DNA of 64,000 bases from Clostridia bacterium (GCA_017443895.1 JAFSXU010000055.1:1-64000), one strand, 5' to 3'. Positions 35,385 to 42,640 are shown, counted from the stretch's first letter. Notes: generated by a model not told the origin, from the sequence alone. A program made the numbers and translations.

Positions 35385-38300
35385 TCAATTTCCCCAGTCT
35401 GCAAGGCTTGTAAACGGGTTGCCCCAGATATTGTTCATATACGGAATTGCATAAAAGCCCATGCCCTTTGCTTTGTCCGCACCGGTAATTTTAAGCTCAA
35501 AGGTGCTTCCGTTTAAAAGTGCCTCACCTGTATCAACCGCAATGTCCTTACCGCTTATTGAATTTATCGGCATATCGCCGTCATCCTTAGTAGCAGGATC
35601 ACTAAAGTTTACAAGGATAAATCCGTAATGACTGTATAGCTCCGTATCGTCCTCGGGAATATTTGCCTTTGCAGATAATGTAAGTGTTCCCTCCTGATAC
35701 TCTGCCGCCTCGTCAGTTATCTCGGCTGTTTTTGAAAGAGTAAGCGTAAGGGTTGACAAATTATCCGCTGATAACGGATAGTCATAGCCTGAGCCGTTCC
35801 AGCCGCCTCTGTAGCTATAGTAATCAACACCGTTACCGCCATCACTTGTTATTGTAAGTGTGTTTATGCCGTCATTTATAACCGTTCCAGTACCTATAAC
35901 ACTGCCGTCTGACATTGCATATTCCTCGCCGTTCATGGCTGCGCTCATAGTGTATGAGGAATTATAGTTTGCTCTTACAGGAACACTTACTGTCGGATTT
36001 ACATATTTATAACCCTTTGGTGCTGCAGGAACGGTAAATGAAACATTGATATTGTTATCGTTCTTTACATAGTAGCTGTCATGAACACCTATAACCATCA
36101 CCTTATCGGTATTGTTTACAAGGCATGATACCGATACATCCTTATCGGGCATTGTAAATGAATACTGAGTGTCGGACACCTTTTTAAATGTGCTTGGGTT
36201 TACACCGCTTACTACAAGTGAGTTTGCCACATACTTATCAGGCACCGTTACAACAACCGTTTCGCCCTTTGATGCGATATTCTGTACCGATACATTTGTA
36301 GCTGTAATTTTATGCGGTGCAACAGATGTGAGTTTTAGCTCCTGACCGTCAATGTATGTATACCACGGTGTTCCGTCATTCGGTGCTATAGTAAAGTCCA
36401 TAGTGCTTGGAGTTACACTGTCTGCATATTTTGCAACCGTTGTACCCTCGGCATATGCTGACGGAATGATATTTGCATGAGCACCGCTTACAGTAAACGG
36501 AGCGACTACATTTATAACCCTTCCGTTTAAATATACCTCGCCTGCGCTTGCACTGCCCGACATTTTGAAGTTATTGTTATTTACATAAACATCATAGCCT
36601 GTGTTTCCGAAAATCTTACCGCCCGACATATTGAATGTGCCGTTTTCCATAACCGAAACTCCGCCGCCAAAGCTAAGCTGTGAGGTATTTTGGGTTATTG
36701 TACCGCCCGACATATTAAATGTACCCCAGCCTACAACGGAAACTCCGCCGCCGCCAAGGTTATTGGCGTCTGTTACAGAGCCGTCCTTTATGATACCGCC
36801 GTACATATTGAGCACACTTCCCGTCTTTACATCAAAACCTGCGCCTCTTGACTCTTTTCCGCCCGTTACGATTATTCCGTGATACAGGTTTGTTGTGCCC
36901 TTGTTAAGCTCGGCAAATCTCTTTTTGCCGTTTGCGTTAAAGGTAAGCGCACTGTCCTTATCTGTCGATGTAAGCGTGCTGTTACCTAAGTTAAATACAG
37001 GAGCTGTTGCACCGCCCGTTATTAAGAACATCATATTACTTGATGTTTGTGTAACGGTTTTGCCAAATTCTCCGCCGACAACCGTTAAATTCTGTGATGC
37101 GTTAATGTCATGGCGCTTTGATGTATTACTGTCTGAATATACCTCTACAGTGTGTGCATTGTTATCAGAAATTGCACTCGTTATTGCACTGTCGTAATTA
37201 TCCTGTGCAATGTTGTCAAGGTATACACCGCTCTTTGTTTCCTTATCGGTTATGTAGAACTTTGTCTGAGCGGTTGCGCCATGTACATTCTCCCATTTAC
37301 CCAAGTTTGACGCAACAACCGATACCTCGATAGGATATGTTGCATCCACAGGGATCTCGTTCTTTAAAATTTCAACAGTCCATGAATATGAGCCGTCTGT
37401 GCTGTCAACTTTTCTTACTGCCTTTGCAGGACCGTATTCAACAAACACATCTGTGTATTTTTGAAGATCGCTGTCCTTAGATGTGTATGAAACATCAAGA
37501 GTAAGGTCGGCATTTGCGTCCTTTATATTGACATTCGGAATATTGTTTATTGTAAGGTTCTGGTCTGTTCCCTTTTTAACATACGGAACATTCATCTGAA
37601 TACCTGTATTTTTAAATACCGATACAAGCTCATTGCCGTTCCATACCTCAGGCGAATAAATCATTGCAAAGGAGTCCTGCCCTCTTACTACATCGCCTGC
37701 GGTTGCGTCATTTCCGCTGTTATAATAAACTCTGTTATTGTGGAAGCGCAGGGTACTTCTTGTAACTGCGCCTACATTCTCGGCTAATTCCGTACCGTCC
37801 GTTGTCATGCCCGACATATCTATAATTTCAGATGCGATAAGCTCATAGGGAGCTATAAGCGGTATAACCTCGGCTTTTGTGTTCTCGGGAACAACCGCCG
37901 TATCACCGACATTATCATATGCCTGATATGTTTGTCCGTCCTTTGAAACCTCGATTGACGGCACATTATTCATATAATATGTGTCCGCCGTTACGGTGTC
38001 ATAGCCCTGCAAATTTGCAGTGTTTGACGCATTTCCCGACGGATTTGACATACGCTCATAGTTTACAAACCTGTTTGAGCCGTATCTTGACATTCCGCCG
38101 TTAAAGCTTGCATACGGCGCTATCAGATTTAACTCGCTCTTGGGAGTATCTGCATAGGTTGAATCGGCAGGGTTCTTTATAAGCATATACGGCTCATAAT
38201 CGCTGTGGGTTTTGCCTGTAACCTTTGTATCGTTTGTGCCCGGGGATTCGGGGATTGCATACCTTGTAAAATCGCTTACCTCGTCTGCAAATTCCTTGTC

Positions 38301-39455
38301 AAAATACCAGAATGATGCTTGCTTGTCTGCAGGAGTTGCACCTGCATTATTCTGTCCCGATGATAACCAGCCGTTAGCCTGATAATAGCCCTTATCACGC
38401 TCTGTGTTTCCGTTCTTTTCAAACGGCTTCATAAGATAACCTGTGCTTGTAAGGTCGTTTAATGTGTAGCTGTCATTACCGCCCTTAAATGATGACGGCA
38501 ATCTGCAATCAATAGCCTTTTCGATATATTTTATCATCATAGCTGTGGCACCCGGCGACCAGTCATAGTGTCCGCTGCCCCATTCTATGATATGTGATAC
38601 AAGCTGGTTTGTATCAACCTTTCTCTGACGGTCAATATGGTATCTTGCATCACACACCGATCTGTCACGGCTTGCACCCAAAGCATGCTCGGTATACTGC
38701 GCCGCATACTGCAATGACGGGATATTCGGTACCATTCCGCTTTGCTCCGCACCTGCTGCGGCTTTCGCATCGCCCCACATACCGTTTTTCATCTGCACCT
38801 GTGCGATAACCCTGTCATAGTCCCAGTTACCGCTTCTGTAACCAAACGGATTTGCCGCACTGTGTCCTATTGTGATAACGGGCGTATTATCGGCAATCGC
38901 AGTATATCCCGATGCGCTTGCAATACCCTGCATTATATCGTTCATAATATCGGCTGCGTCCTTACCGTCCCATGTCTGATACTTTGCATCGGTAAAGAGC
39001 GGATCTCCCTTATAGTCCTCTCTTGTATACATACCCTGGAGTATGTTCTTATACGATTGACCTGTACCTGTGTATGTGTCGGGTACTTTGTCGTTCTTGT
39101 CAACAATAAATAAAATTCCGAAATTCTTTGTTGCAAGCATATCCTTTAAATCCCTTGAATATGCAAGCGGTACTTCGATAAGGTTTGTCTTTATTGCAAC
39201 AAGACCCTTGATGTTGTCCTTTGTGGTTGCCTTGTCAACCCACAAATACGCATCGTATTTTTCTCCGCTCTCCACAGCACCGCTCATATATGCGTCAGTA
39301 CCGCCTGAAAAATGGTACTGGAACACATCATCGGTGTTCAGCGGATCAATTACCGCGCCCGTATGTACTTTAGGCGTGTATGATGCCAACGCTGTTACAG
39401 TTCCTGCAAGCATTGACATTGCAGTTAAAGCTGCAAATATTTTTTTCTTTAACAT
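35385..39455 (-). CDS. Giant secreted protein: hydrolase-like N-terminus, beta-helix middle
   Basis: A 1,356-residue protein with a signal peptide (to about residue 25). Residues about 30-320 look like an alpha/beta-hydrolase: GHSAA at 197-201 resembles a nucleophile elbow, and a histidine in WGSGHYDWSPG (about 295) could complete a triad. Residues about 815-965 carry right-handed beta-helix repeats (GGTITQNTS, GTFNMSGGKIFGNTG). Beta-sandwich-like segments follow. No LPxTG or SLH motif is seen, so it may be released. The function, possibly on a plant or host ester or glycan, is inferred. AGGGG site; divergent from an AraC regulator. Confidence 0.75.
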   Translation of the reverse strand: MLKKKIFAALTAMSMLAGTVTALASYTPKVHTGAVIDPLNTDDVFQYHFSGGTDAYMSGAVESGEKYDAYLWVDKATTKDNIKGLVAIKTNLIEVPLAYSRDLKDMLATKNFGILFIVDKNDKVPDTYTGTGQSYKNILQGMYTREDYKGDPLFTDAKYQTWDGKDAADIMNDIMQGIASASGYTAIADNTPVITIGHSAANPFGYRSGNWDYDRVIAQVQMKNGMWGDAKAAAGAEQSGMVPNIPSLQYAAQYTEHALGASRDRSVCDARYHIDRQRKVDTNQLVSHIIEWGSGHYDWSPGATAMMIKYIEKAIDCRLPSSFKGGNDSYTLNDLTSTGYLMKPFEKNGNTERDKGYYQANGWLSSGQNNAGATPADKQASFWYFDKEFADEVSDFTRYAIPESPGTNDTKVTGKTHSDYEPYMLIKNPADSTYADTPKSELNLIAPYASFNGGMSRYGSNRFVNYERMSNPSGNASNTANLQGYDTVTADTYYMNNVPSIEVSKDGQTYQAYDNVGDTAVVPENTKAEVIPLIAPYELIASEIIDMSGMTTDGTELAENVGAVTRSTLRFHNNRVYYNSGNDATAGDVVRGQDSFAMIYSPEVWNGNELVSVFKNTGIQMNVPYVKKGTDQNLTINNIPNVNIKDANADLTLDVSYTSKDSDLQKYTDVFVEYGPAKAVRKVDSTDGSYSWTVEILKNEIPVDATYPIEVSVVASNLGKWENVHGATAQTKFYITDKETKSGVYLDNIAQDNYDSAITSAISDNNAHTVEVYSDSNTSKRHDINASQNLTVVGGEFGKTVTQTSSNMMFLITGGATAPVFNLGNSTLTSTDKDSALTFNANGKKRFAELNKGTTNLYHGIIVTGGKESRGAGFDVKTGSVLNMYGGIIKDGSVTDANNLGGGGVSVVGWGTFNMSGGTITQNTSQLSFGGGVSVMENGTFNMSGGKIFGNTGYDVYVNNNNFKMSGSASAGEVYLNGRVINVVAPFTVSGAHANIIPSAYAEGTTVAKYADSVTPSTMDFTIAPNDGTPWYTYIDGQELKLTSVAPHKITATNVSVQNIASKGETVVVTVPDKYVANSLVVSGVNPSTFKKVSDTQYSFTMPDKDVSVSCLVNNTDKVMVIGVHDSYYVKNDNNINVSFTVPAAPKGYKYVNPTVSVPVRANYNSSYTMSAAMNGEEYAMSDGSVIGTGTVINDGINTLTITSDGGNGVDYYSYRGGWNGSGYDYPLSADNLSTLTLTLSKTAEITDEAAEYQEGTLTLSAKANIPEDDTELYSHYGFILVNFSDPATKDDGDMPINSISGKDIAVDTGEALLNGSTFELKITGADKAKGMGFYAIPYMNNIWGNPFTSLADWGN

Positions 39456-39557
39456 TGCTATACCCCTTTCACTTGTTTTCTCTCCATATTATATATTACC
39501 ACCTCATAAATCGGCGTTCAATATGTCGAAAGCATTTTGAATTTTTAAATCACATTG

Positions 39558-39586
39558 TTGACAATTTAAAACACTTTTGGTATATT
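39558..39586 (+). promoter_or_regulatory. Promoter of the AraC-type regulator gene
   Basis: TTGACA (39558-39563), 17 bp, TATATT (39581-39586), about 20 bp before the start codon, which implies a very short 5' untranslated region. It lies in the 151-bp gap shared with the divergent secreted-protein gene. Confidence 0.75.
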
Positions 39587-39606
39587 GATTTTGGGGAGTG
39601 ATTTTT

Positions 39607-40383
39607 ATGTATGCAAAAAAGGATGCATATTTTTATAACAAGCTTGAAAATAAGCCGAAAACCGAGTATAAGGACGGCTGGCACAAGTGGTATTTTGAGT
39701 ATTTCATAGAGCCTGTGCATGTGCTTGACGGCGACGGAAACGACATTGTTGCGCATCCGGGCGAATTTTACCTTGTGCCGCCGTATAACAGAATGTATTT
39801 TAATTACGATACACCCTTTTTCACGCATACAAGCTGTATTTTTGATGCAGACGAGGAGTTTATGGCAAGGCTTTCCATTCCCTATATGATGCCTATAGAA
39901 ATAAAGAACAAAAGCGGTTTTGAGATGCTTTTGCACCTTCTTGAAGAGGCGCAGAGGAGTAATTCGGATATGAGTAAGACAGAGCAGGATATGTATTTGT
40001 CGCTTGTTTTGATGTTTGTCCACGACCAGGTTACGGATAAGGGCATGGTGTATCGGTTTAACAGCGCCGATGTTCTCCACAGCACGCATAACACCGTTAT
40101 GAACTCGCTTGCCATTGACTGGAGCGTGGAAATGATGGCGCACACTGCAAAAATGAGCGTAAGCACCTTTATTCGCCAGTATAAACGGCTTTACGGCAAA
40201 ACGCCCATGGCGGATTTATACGATGCGCGGTTTAAACACGCAAAACGGCTTTTGGATACGGGGTATTCGATTTCGTGGGTGCTAAATTCGTGCTGTTTTA
40301 AGTCAAACCAGCACTTTTCGCATTTCTTTAAAAACCGCACGGGTATTAGCCCCAGTGAATATTTGAAATTAAAAAAGAAGTGA
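39607..40383 (+). CDS. AraC-family transcriptional regulator
   Basis: A 258-residue regulator. The N-terminal half is a cupin-like sensor (DGWHKWYFEYFIEPVHVL, HPGEFYLVPPYNRMYF). The last ~100 residues form the double helix-turn-helix (DWSVEMMAHTAKMSVSTFIRQYKRLYG and HFSHFFKNRTGISPSEYLK). It is divergent from the giant secreted-protein gene and likely controls it in response to a sugar or breakdown product. I use the ATG at 39607 because GGGGAG lies 8 nt upstream; a GTG three codons earlier is too close to that site. Confidence 0.88.
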   Translation: MYAKKDAYFYNKLENKPKTEYKDGWHKWYFEYFIEPVHVLDGDGNDIVAHPGEFYLVPPYNRMYFNYDTPFFTHTSCIFDADEEFMARLSIPYMMPIEIKNKSGFEMLLHLLEEAQRSNSDMSKTEQDMYLSLVLMFVHDQVTDKGMVYRFNSADVLHSTHNTVMNSLAIDWSVEMMAHTAKMSVSTFIRQYKRLYGKTPMADLYDARFKHAKRLLDTGYSISWVLNSCCFKSNQHFSHFFKNRTGISPSEYLKLKKK

Positions 40384-40384
40384 T

Positions 40385-40570
40385 TTATTTTTTGTATTGA
40401 GGAAAGCACAGCAGAAAATAATCACATTCATCACAGCATATTTCGTAATATCTTCCGTATTCGTCTTTATGCACCCCGTTTCCCTTGCAGTATTTATATA
40501 TAGAAGGAGTAAGCTCTGTGCCTGTTTCATCAACAGGCTTTTTTAGTTTCTTTTTAGATAGCTTTTTCAT
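40385..40570 (-). CDS. Small Cys-rich protein (61 aa) behind a structured leader
   Basis: A basic N-terminus (KKLSKKKLKK) is followed by a cysteine-bearing part: one Cys at Y-C-K, then C-C-D-E-C and a last C in FLLCFPQY. This arrangement could bind zinc or another metal. I do not recognise a family. GAGGTC gives a ribosome site directly after the U-tract of an upstream terminator (40583-40590). Its stop is 1 bp from the convergent AraC stop. Confidence 0.6.
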   Translation of the reverse strand: MKKLSKKKLKKPVDETGTELTPSIYKYCKGNGVHKDEYGRYYEICCDECDYFLLCFPQYKK

Positions 40571-40582
40571 AAAATTGACCTC

Positions 40583-40782
40583 AAAAAAAAGTGTGTTACC
40601 CAAAGAGCAACACACATAAAATGCATAGCTCTTGAAAGTTACCACACAATCATAACCTTTAAGCAAACTGAATAATCATAAAACCGTCCAAGTCACATAA
40701 AAGACAGAGCCCGCATTTTTAACAAGGTTAAAAATAGAGACCCAAACGGTTTTTGCTATTTAATTGTTATGATTATGTGGTG
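40583..40782 (-). ncRNA. Structured ~200-nt leader RNA ending in a terminator
   Basis: The predicted RNA opens with ACCACATAATCATAAC (40766-40781), which pairs over 16 bp (one G-U) with 40641-40656. Inside are AGCAAA/UUUGCU, AAACCGU/ACGGUUU and the hairpin AUUUUUAAC-cuu-GUUAAAAAU. After the long helix comes a terminator: GUGUGUU/AACACAC with U8. The terminator loop GCUCUU can also pair with the upstream AAGAGC (near 40628), an antiterminator-like alternative. It has its own consensus promoter. It could be a riboswitch or attenuator for the Cys-rich gene, or an independent small RNA. Confidence 0.7.
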
Positions 40783-40787
40783 CTTAT

Positions 40788-40816
40788 ATTATACCACCAA
40801 TTTTTTTATTTATCAA
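40788..40816 (-). promoter_or_regulatory. Promoter of the structured leader RNA
   Basis: On the complement TTGATA (40811-40816), 17 bp, TATAAT (40788-40793). Transcription would begin at about 40781, the first base of the long helix. Confidence 0.75.
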
Positions 40817-40880
40817 CCCATTTGGTTAAACTTTGCAATGAATATGTAAAAGCAAACGCAAGCACATAGGCTTAAATATA

Positions 40881-40909
40881 TTGACTGTAATTTAGTTTTT
40901 TGATATAAT
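40881..40909 (+). promoter_or_regulatory. Promoter of toxin-like mRNA 1
   Basis: TTGACT (40881-40886), 17 bp, TATAAT (40904-40909). The expected start is about 40916, so the untranslated leader would be about 85 nt. Confidence 0.8.
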
Positions 40910-40914
40910 GACAA

Positions 40915-40995
40915 AAGGTAAAAGAGAAATCTTTATCACCTTGATAACAGAATAAAGGGACGGCGGTTTGTTCCGACACTCCGTAAGGGGGTGTA
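40915..40995 (+). promoter_or_regulatory. Structured 5' leader of toxin-like mRNA 1
   Basis: Three hairpins in order. First, AAGGT/ACCTT (40915-40942) encloses AAAGA-gaaa-TCTTT. Second, GGGAC/GTTCC (40957-40974) has the 8-nt loop GGCGGTTT. Third, ACACTCC/GGGGTGT (40976-40994) buries the AAGGGGGTG ribosome site. The last would keep the message silent until opened, as in known type I toxin mRNAs. Confidence 0.65.
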
Positions 40996-41000
40996 TAATT

Positions 41001-41081
41001 ATGGTTTCTACAGATTGGTCTTGCTTTATAATACAAGTCATCGTAATTGCTATGATTATTAAATGGATAAAAAAGATTTAA
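41001..41081 (+). CDS. Toxin-like hydrophobic peptide 1 (26 aa)
   Basis: The frame encodes M-V-S-T-D-W-S-C then a hydrophobic stretch (FIIQVIVIAMII) and a basic end (KWIKKI). One membrane span with a positive tail is the usual layout of type I toxin peptides that insert in the inner membrane. Support for a real gene: strong AAGGGGGTG site 7 nt upstream, consensus promoter, its own terminator, and a facing small RNA with matching loop sequence. It is shorter than most known Firmicute examples. Confidence 0.65.
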   Translation: MVSTDWSCFIIQVIVIAMIIKWIKKI

Positions 41082-41136
41082 AAATATCAACCCCCTAGCC
41101 CCCAATCTTGGGGGCAAAAAGGAAATCTTTTTTGTT
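41068..41136 (+). terminator. Terminator of toxin-like mRNA 1, with an anti-ribosome-site segment
   Basis: AAAAAAGATTT (41068-41078) pairs with AAATCTTTTTT (about 41124-41134) around an inner stem GCCCCC/GGGGGC. Between them ACCCCCT (41090-41096) is complementary to the AGGGGGT of the ribosome site at 40986-40992, so the 3' end could also fold back on the leader. Confidence 0.6.
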
Positions 41137-41175
41137 ATTTCGTCATTACTGCAAAGCAGTAATTTCCTACATAAT

Positions 41176-41277
41176 AAAAAAATAACCGCCCATTCCCACA
41201 AATAGGCGGTTAGGGTAGAGCGGTTTTCGTTCTACATAACACTTATGTCGGAACGGGCTTTCCCGTCCTTTCTGTTA
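41176..41277 (-). ncRNA. Small RNA 1, candidate antitoxin for peptide 1
   Basis: About 100 nt. The 5' part repeats motifs of the toxin-1 leader in the same order (GATAACAGAA, GGACGG, TTCCGACA). A hairpin (41215-41235) presents the loop ACGAAAACCGC, whose AAACCGC is complementary to the exposed loop of the toxin-1 leader (GCGGTTT, 40963-40969), with GAAC/GTTC extending the match past a 2-nt bulge. It ends in AACCGCC/GGCGGTT with U7. Its 3' end does not reach the toxin mRNA, so pairing would be loop-to-loop. Confidence 0.65.
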
Positions 41278-41282
41278 TCTAA

Positions 41283-41311
41283 AGTATAACATACGGTTAA
41301 TATATTGTCAA
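41283..41311 (-). promoter_or_regulatory. Promoter of small RNA 1
   Basis: On the complement TTGACA (41306-41311), 17 bp, TATACT (41283-41288). It is back to back with the small RNA 2 promoter. Confidence 0.8.
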
Positions 41312-41364
41312 TATTAAATATAATATAGATTTTAATCCAATTAAAAAAGAGAAATAAATTATTC

Positions 41365-41393
41365 TTGACAGATGTATTTGATTATGCTATTAT
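41365..41393 (+). promoter_or_regulatory. Promoter of small RNA 2
   Basis: TTGACA (41365-41370), 17 bp, TATTAT (41388-41393); expected start about 41400. Confidence 0.8.
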
Positions 41394-41399
41394 TTAGAT

Positions 41400-41504
41400 A
41401 GAAGAAGCGGTAAACAGCTGTTTCTATATATATATAGTCCAATTTGTAGATAGAAATTACATCTACCGATAACCGTCCTACTGCTATAGGGCGGTTATTT
41501 CTTT
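41400..41504 (+). ncRNA. Small RNA 2, candidate antitoxin for peptide 2
   Basis: About 105 nt. It opens with GAAGAAGCGGTAAACAGCTG, similar to the toxin-2 leader. ATATATAGTCC (41430-41440) is a perfect 11-nt complement of GGACUAUAUAU in the toxin-2 mRNA, covering its ribosome site. A hairpin GTAGAT/ATCTAC follows. It ends in AACCGTCCTA/TAGGGCGGTT with ATTTCTTT. Its terminator overlaps the end of the toxin-2 gene on the other strand. Confidence 0.7.
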
Positions 41505-41557
41505 ATCACTAATACAAGCAACAAAACAATTACTAAAAAAGATATTGTTTCTTGCAT
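41495..41557 (-). CDS. Toxin-like hydrophobic peptide 2 (20 aa)
   Basis: The frame encodes M-Q-E-T-I-S then FLVIVLLLVLVI and K-K, an almost pure membrane span with a basic end, much like the 18-19 residue Ibs peptides of enterobacteria. An AAAGGAC site lies upstream. The mRNA leader carries AAGGTA/TACCTT (41598-41614), like the first hairpin of toxin 1. The stop codon lies in the shared terminator hairpin with small RNA 2. Too short for ordinary gene finders. Confidence 0.6.
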   Translation of the reverse strand: MQETISFLVIVLLLVLVIKK

Positions 41558-41641
41558 ATATAGTCCTTTCCGAAACAGCCGCCACCGCTTCGCTATCAAG
41601 GTAATATATACCTTAACAGCCAATTTCTTGACTGTCCGATA

Positions 41642-41670
41642 ATTATATCATCAATCTTTTTATTTTTCAA
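41642..41670 (-). promoter_or_regulatory. Promoter of toxin-like mRNA 2
   Basis: On the complement TTGAAA (41665-41670), 17 bp, TATAAT (41642-41647); expected start about 41635, giving a leader of roughly 78 nt. Confidence 0.8.
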
Positions 41671-41717
41671 CAATTCCTTGTTTACAGATTATTCACATTT
41701 TTTATACAGTTTCTTAA

Positions 41718-41745
41718 TTGACATTTTCCAAATTGCGAGTATAAT
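41718..41745 (+). promoter_or_regulatory. Promoter of the ctsR operon
   Basis: TTGACA (41718-41723), 16 bp, TATAAT (41740-41745), immediately upstream of the CtsR operator. Confidence 0.85.
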
Positions 41746-41756
41746 AACTTATGAAA

Positions 41757-41773
41757 GGTCAAAGAAAGTCAAA
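41757..41773 (+). promoter_or_regulatory. CtsR operator
   Basis: GGTCAAA-GAA-AGTCAAA matches the CtsR heptamer direct repeat exactly, and a third partial heptamer (GTCAAAG) follows. Located at the expected transcription start, so CtsR binding would block the operon, giving autoregulation relieved by heat. Confidence 0.92.
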
Positions 41774-41794
41774 GTCAAAGAAGGTGATTACAAA

Positions 41795-42250
41795 ATGGGT
41801 ATAAGCGACAAAATTGAGTCCTTTATTTATGAGCTTGTTAAAAGCGAGGCGCCCGATTGTTGGGTGGAGCTTAAGAGAAACGAGCTTGCAAGCGTTTTTA
41901 ACTGTGTTCCCTCGCAGATAAATTATGTAATATCCACACGGTTTAATCCCGAGCATGGCTACATTGTAGAGTCAAGGCGTGGCGGCGGCGGATATTTAAG
42001 AATAAAAAGGCTTGTGGCAAGCGACGAGGACTCGATATTAAAGGCGGTGCAGTCCATAGGAAATTCGATAGATTATCAGTCGGCAAAAAATCATCTTTCT
42101 ACACTGCTAAATCTTGGGGCGATAGATAAAATTTCGGCGGAGCTTATAAACAAAGCCGTGTGCGACACAACTCTTACCCTGCCCCAACCGCAAAAGGATA
42201 CGATAAGAGCACAGATTTTAAAGAACACTTTGGCTACATTAGTAAAATGA
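41795..42250 (+). CDS. ctsR: Transcriptional repressor CtsR
   Basis: A 151-residue heat-shock repressor of class III genes. The N-terminal winged helix (LASVFNCVPSQINYVISTRF) and the glycine-rich wing (ESRRGGGGYLRI) are the diagnostic DNA-binding parts. Heat inactivates it and McsB-ClpCP removes it. I chose the ATG at 41795, which has GAAGGTG upstream; a longer frame from 41678 would run across the promoter and operator. Confidence 0.96.
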   Translation: MGISDKIESFIYELVKSEAPDCWVELKRNELASVFNCVPSQINYVISTRFNPEHGYIVESRRGGGGYLRIKRLVASDEDSILKAVQSIGNSIDYQSAKNHLSTLLNLGAIDKISAELINKAVCDTTLTLPQPQKDTIRAQILKNTLATLVK

Positions 42251-42266
42251 AACGGAGGTAATTACT

Positions 42267-42638
42267 ATGTTATTCGATGAATTATTCAATGATTTTTTTG
42301 ATGACTTTAATTTCTTCACAGAGCCATCATATACAAAAACGGTTACAAAATGCCCGACCTGTGGCAGGAGCTGGGCGGATTTTCAGCATAACGGACGGCT
42401 TGGCTGTTCAGATTGTTACAAGACATTCAAACCGCAGATAACCCAAGTTATTGCACAAATCCATTCAAACTCACAGCATACGGGAAAGATACCGTCAAAA
42501 TCGGGCGAGAGCCTAAAAAAGAAAAGGCTGTATCAGGATTTAAAACAGCAGTTATCGGACGCTGTAAAAGCGGAGGACTATGAAAAGGCCGCAAAGCTTC
42601 ATAAGCAGATACGGGAACTTGAAAGCGAGGTGAAATAA
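42267..42638 (+). CDS. mcsA: Protein-arginine kinase activator McsA
   Basis: A 123-residue partner of McsB. One zinc-finger set is present (C29, C32, C47, C50), followed by a C-terminal UVR helix pair (QLSDAVKAEDYEKAAKLHKQIRELE). Bacillus subtilis McsA is longer with two zinc modules, so this is a reduced form. The ribosome site is GGAGGT, and it lies between ctsR and mcsB. Confidence 0.9.
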   Translation: MLFDELFNDFFDDFNFFTEPSYTKTVTKCPTCGRSWADFQHNGRLGCSDCYKTFKPQITQVIAQIHSNSQHTGKIPSKSGESLKKKRLYQDLKQQLSDAVKAEDYEKAAKLHKQIRELESEVK

Positions 42639-42640
42639 TC

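Noticed and set aside
40583-40782. 6S RNA as the identity of the structured leader
   Set aside because: 6S RNA closes its terminal stem at both ends with a central bubble; here a separate terminator follows the long helix, and a ribosome site for a protein comes directly after.
40872-41201. A 109-codon frame on the minus strand across toxin-like module 1
   Set aside because: It crosses terminators and promoters on both strands, has no ribosome site, and its composition is not protein-like.
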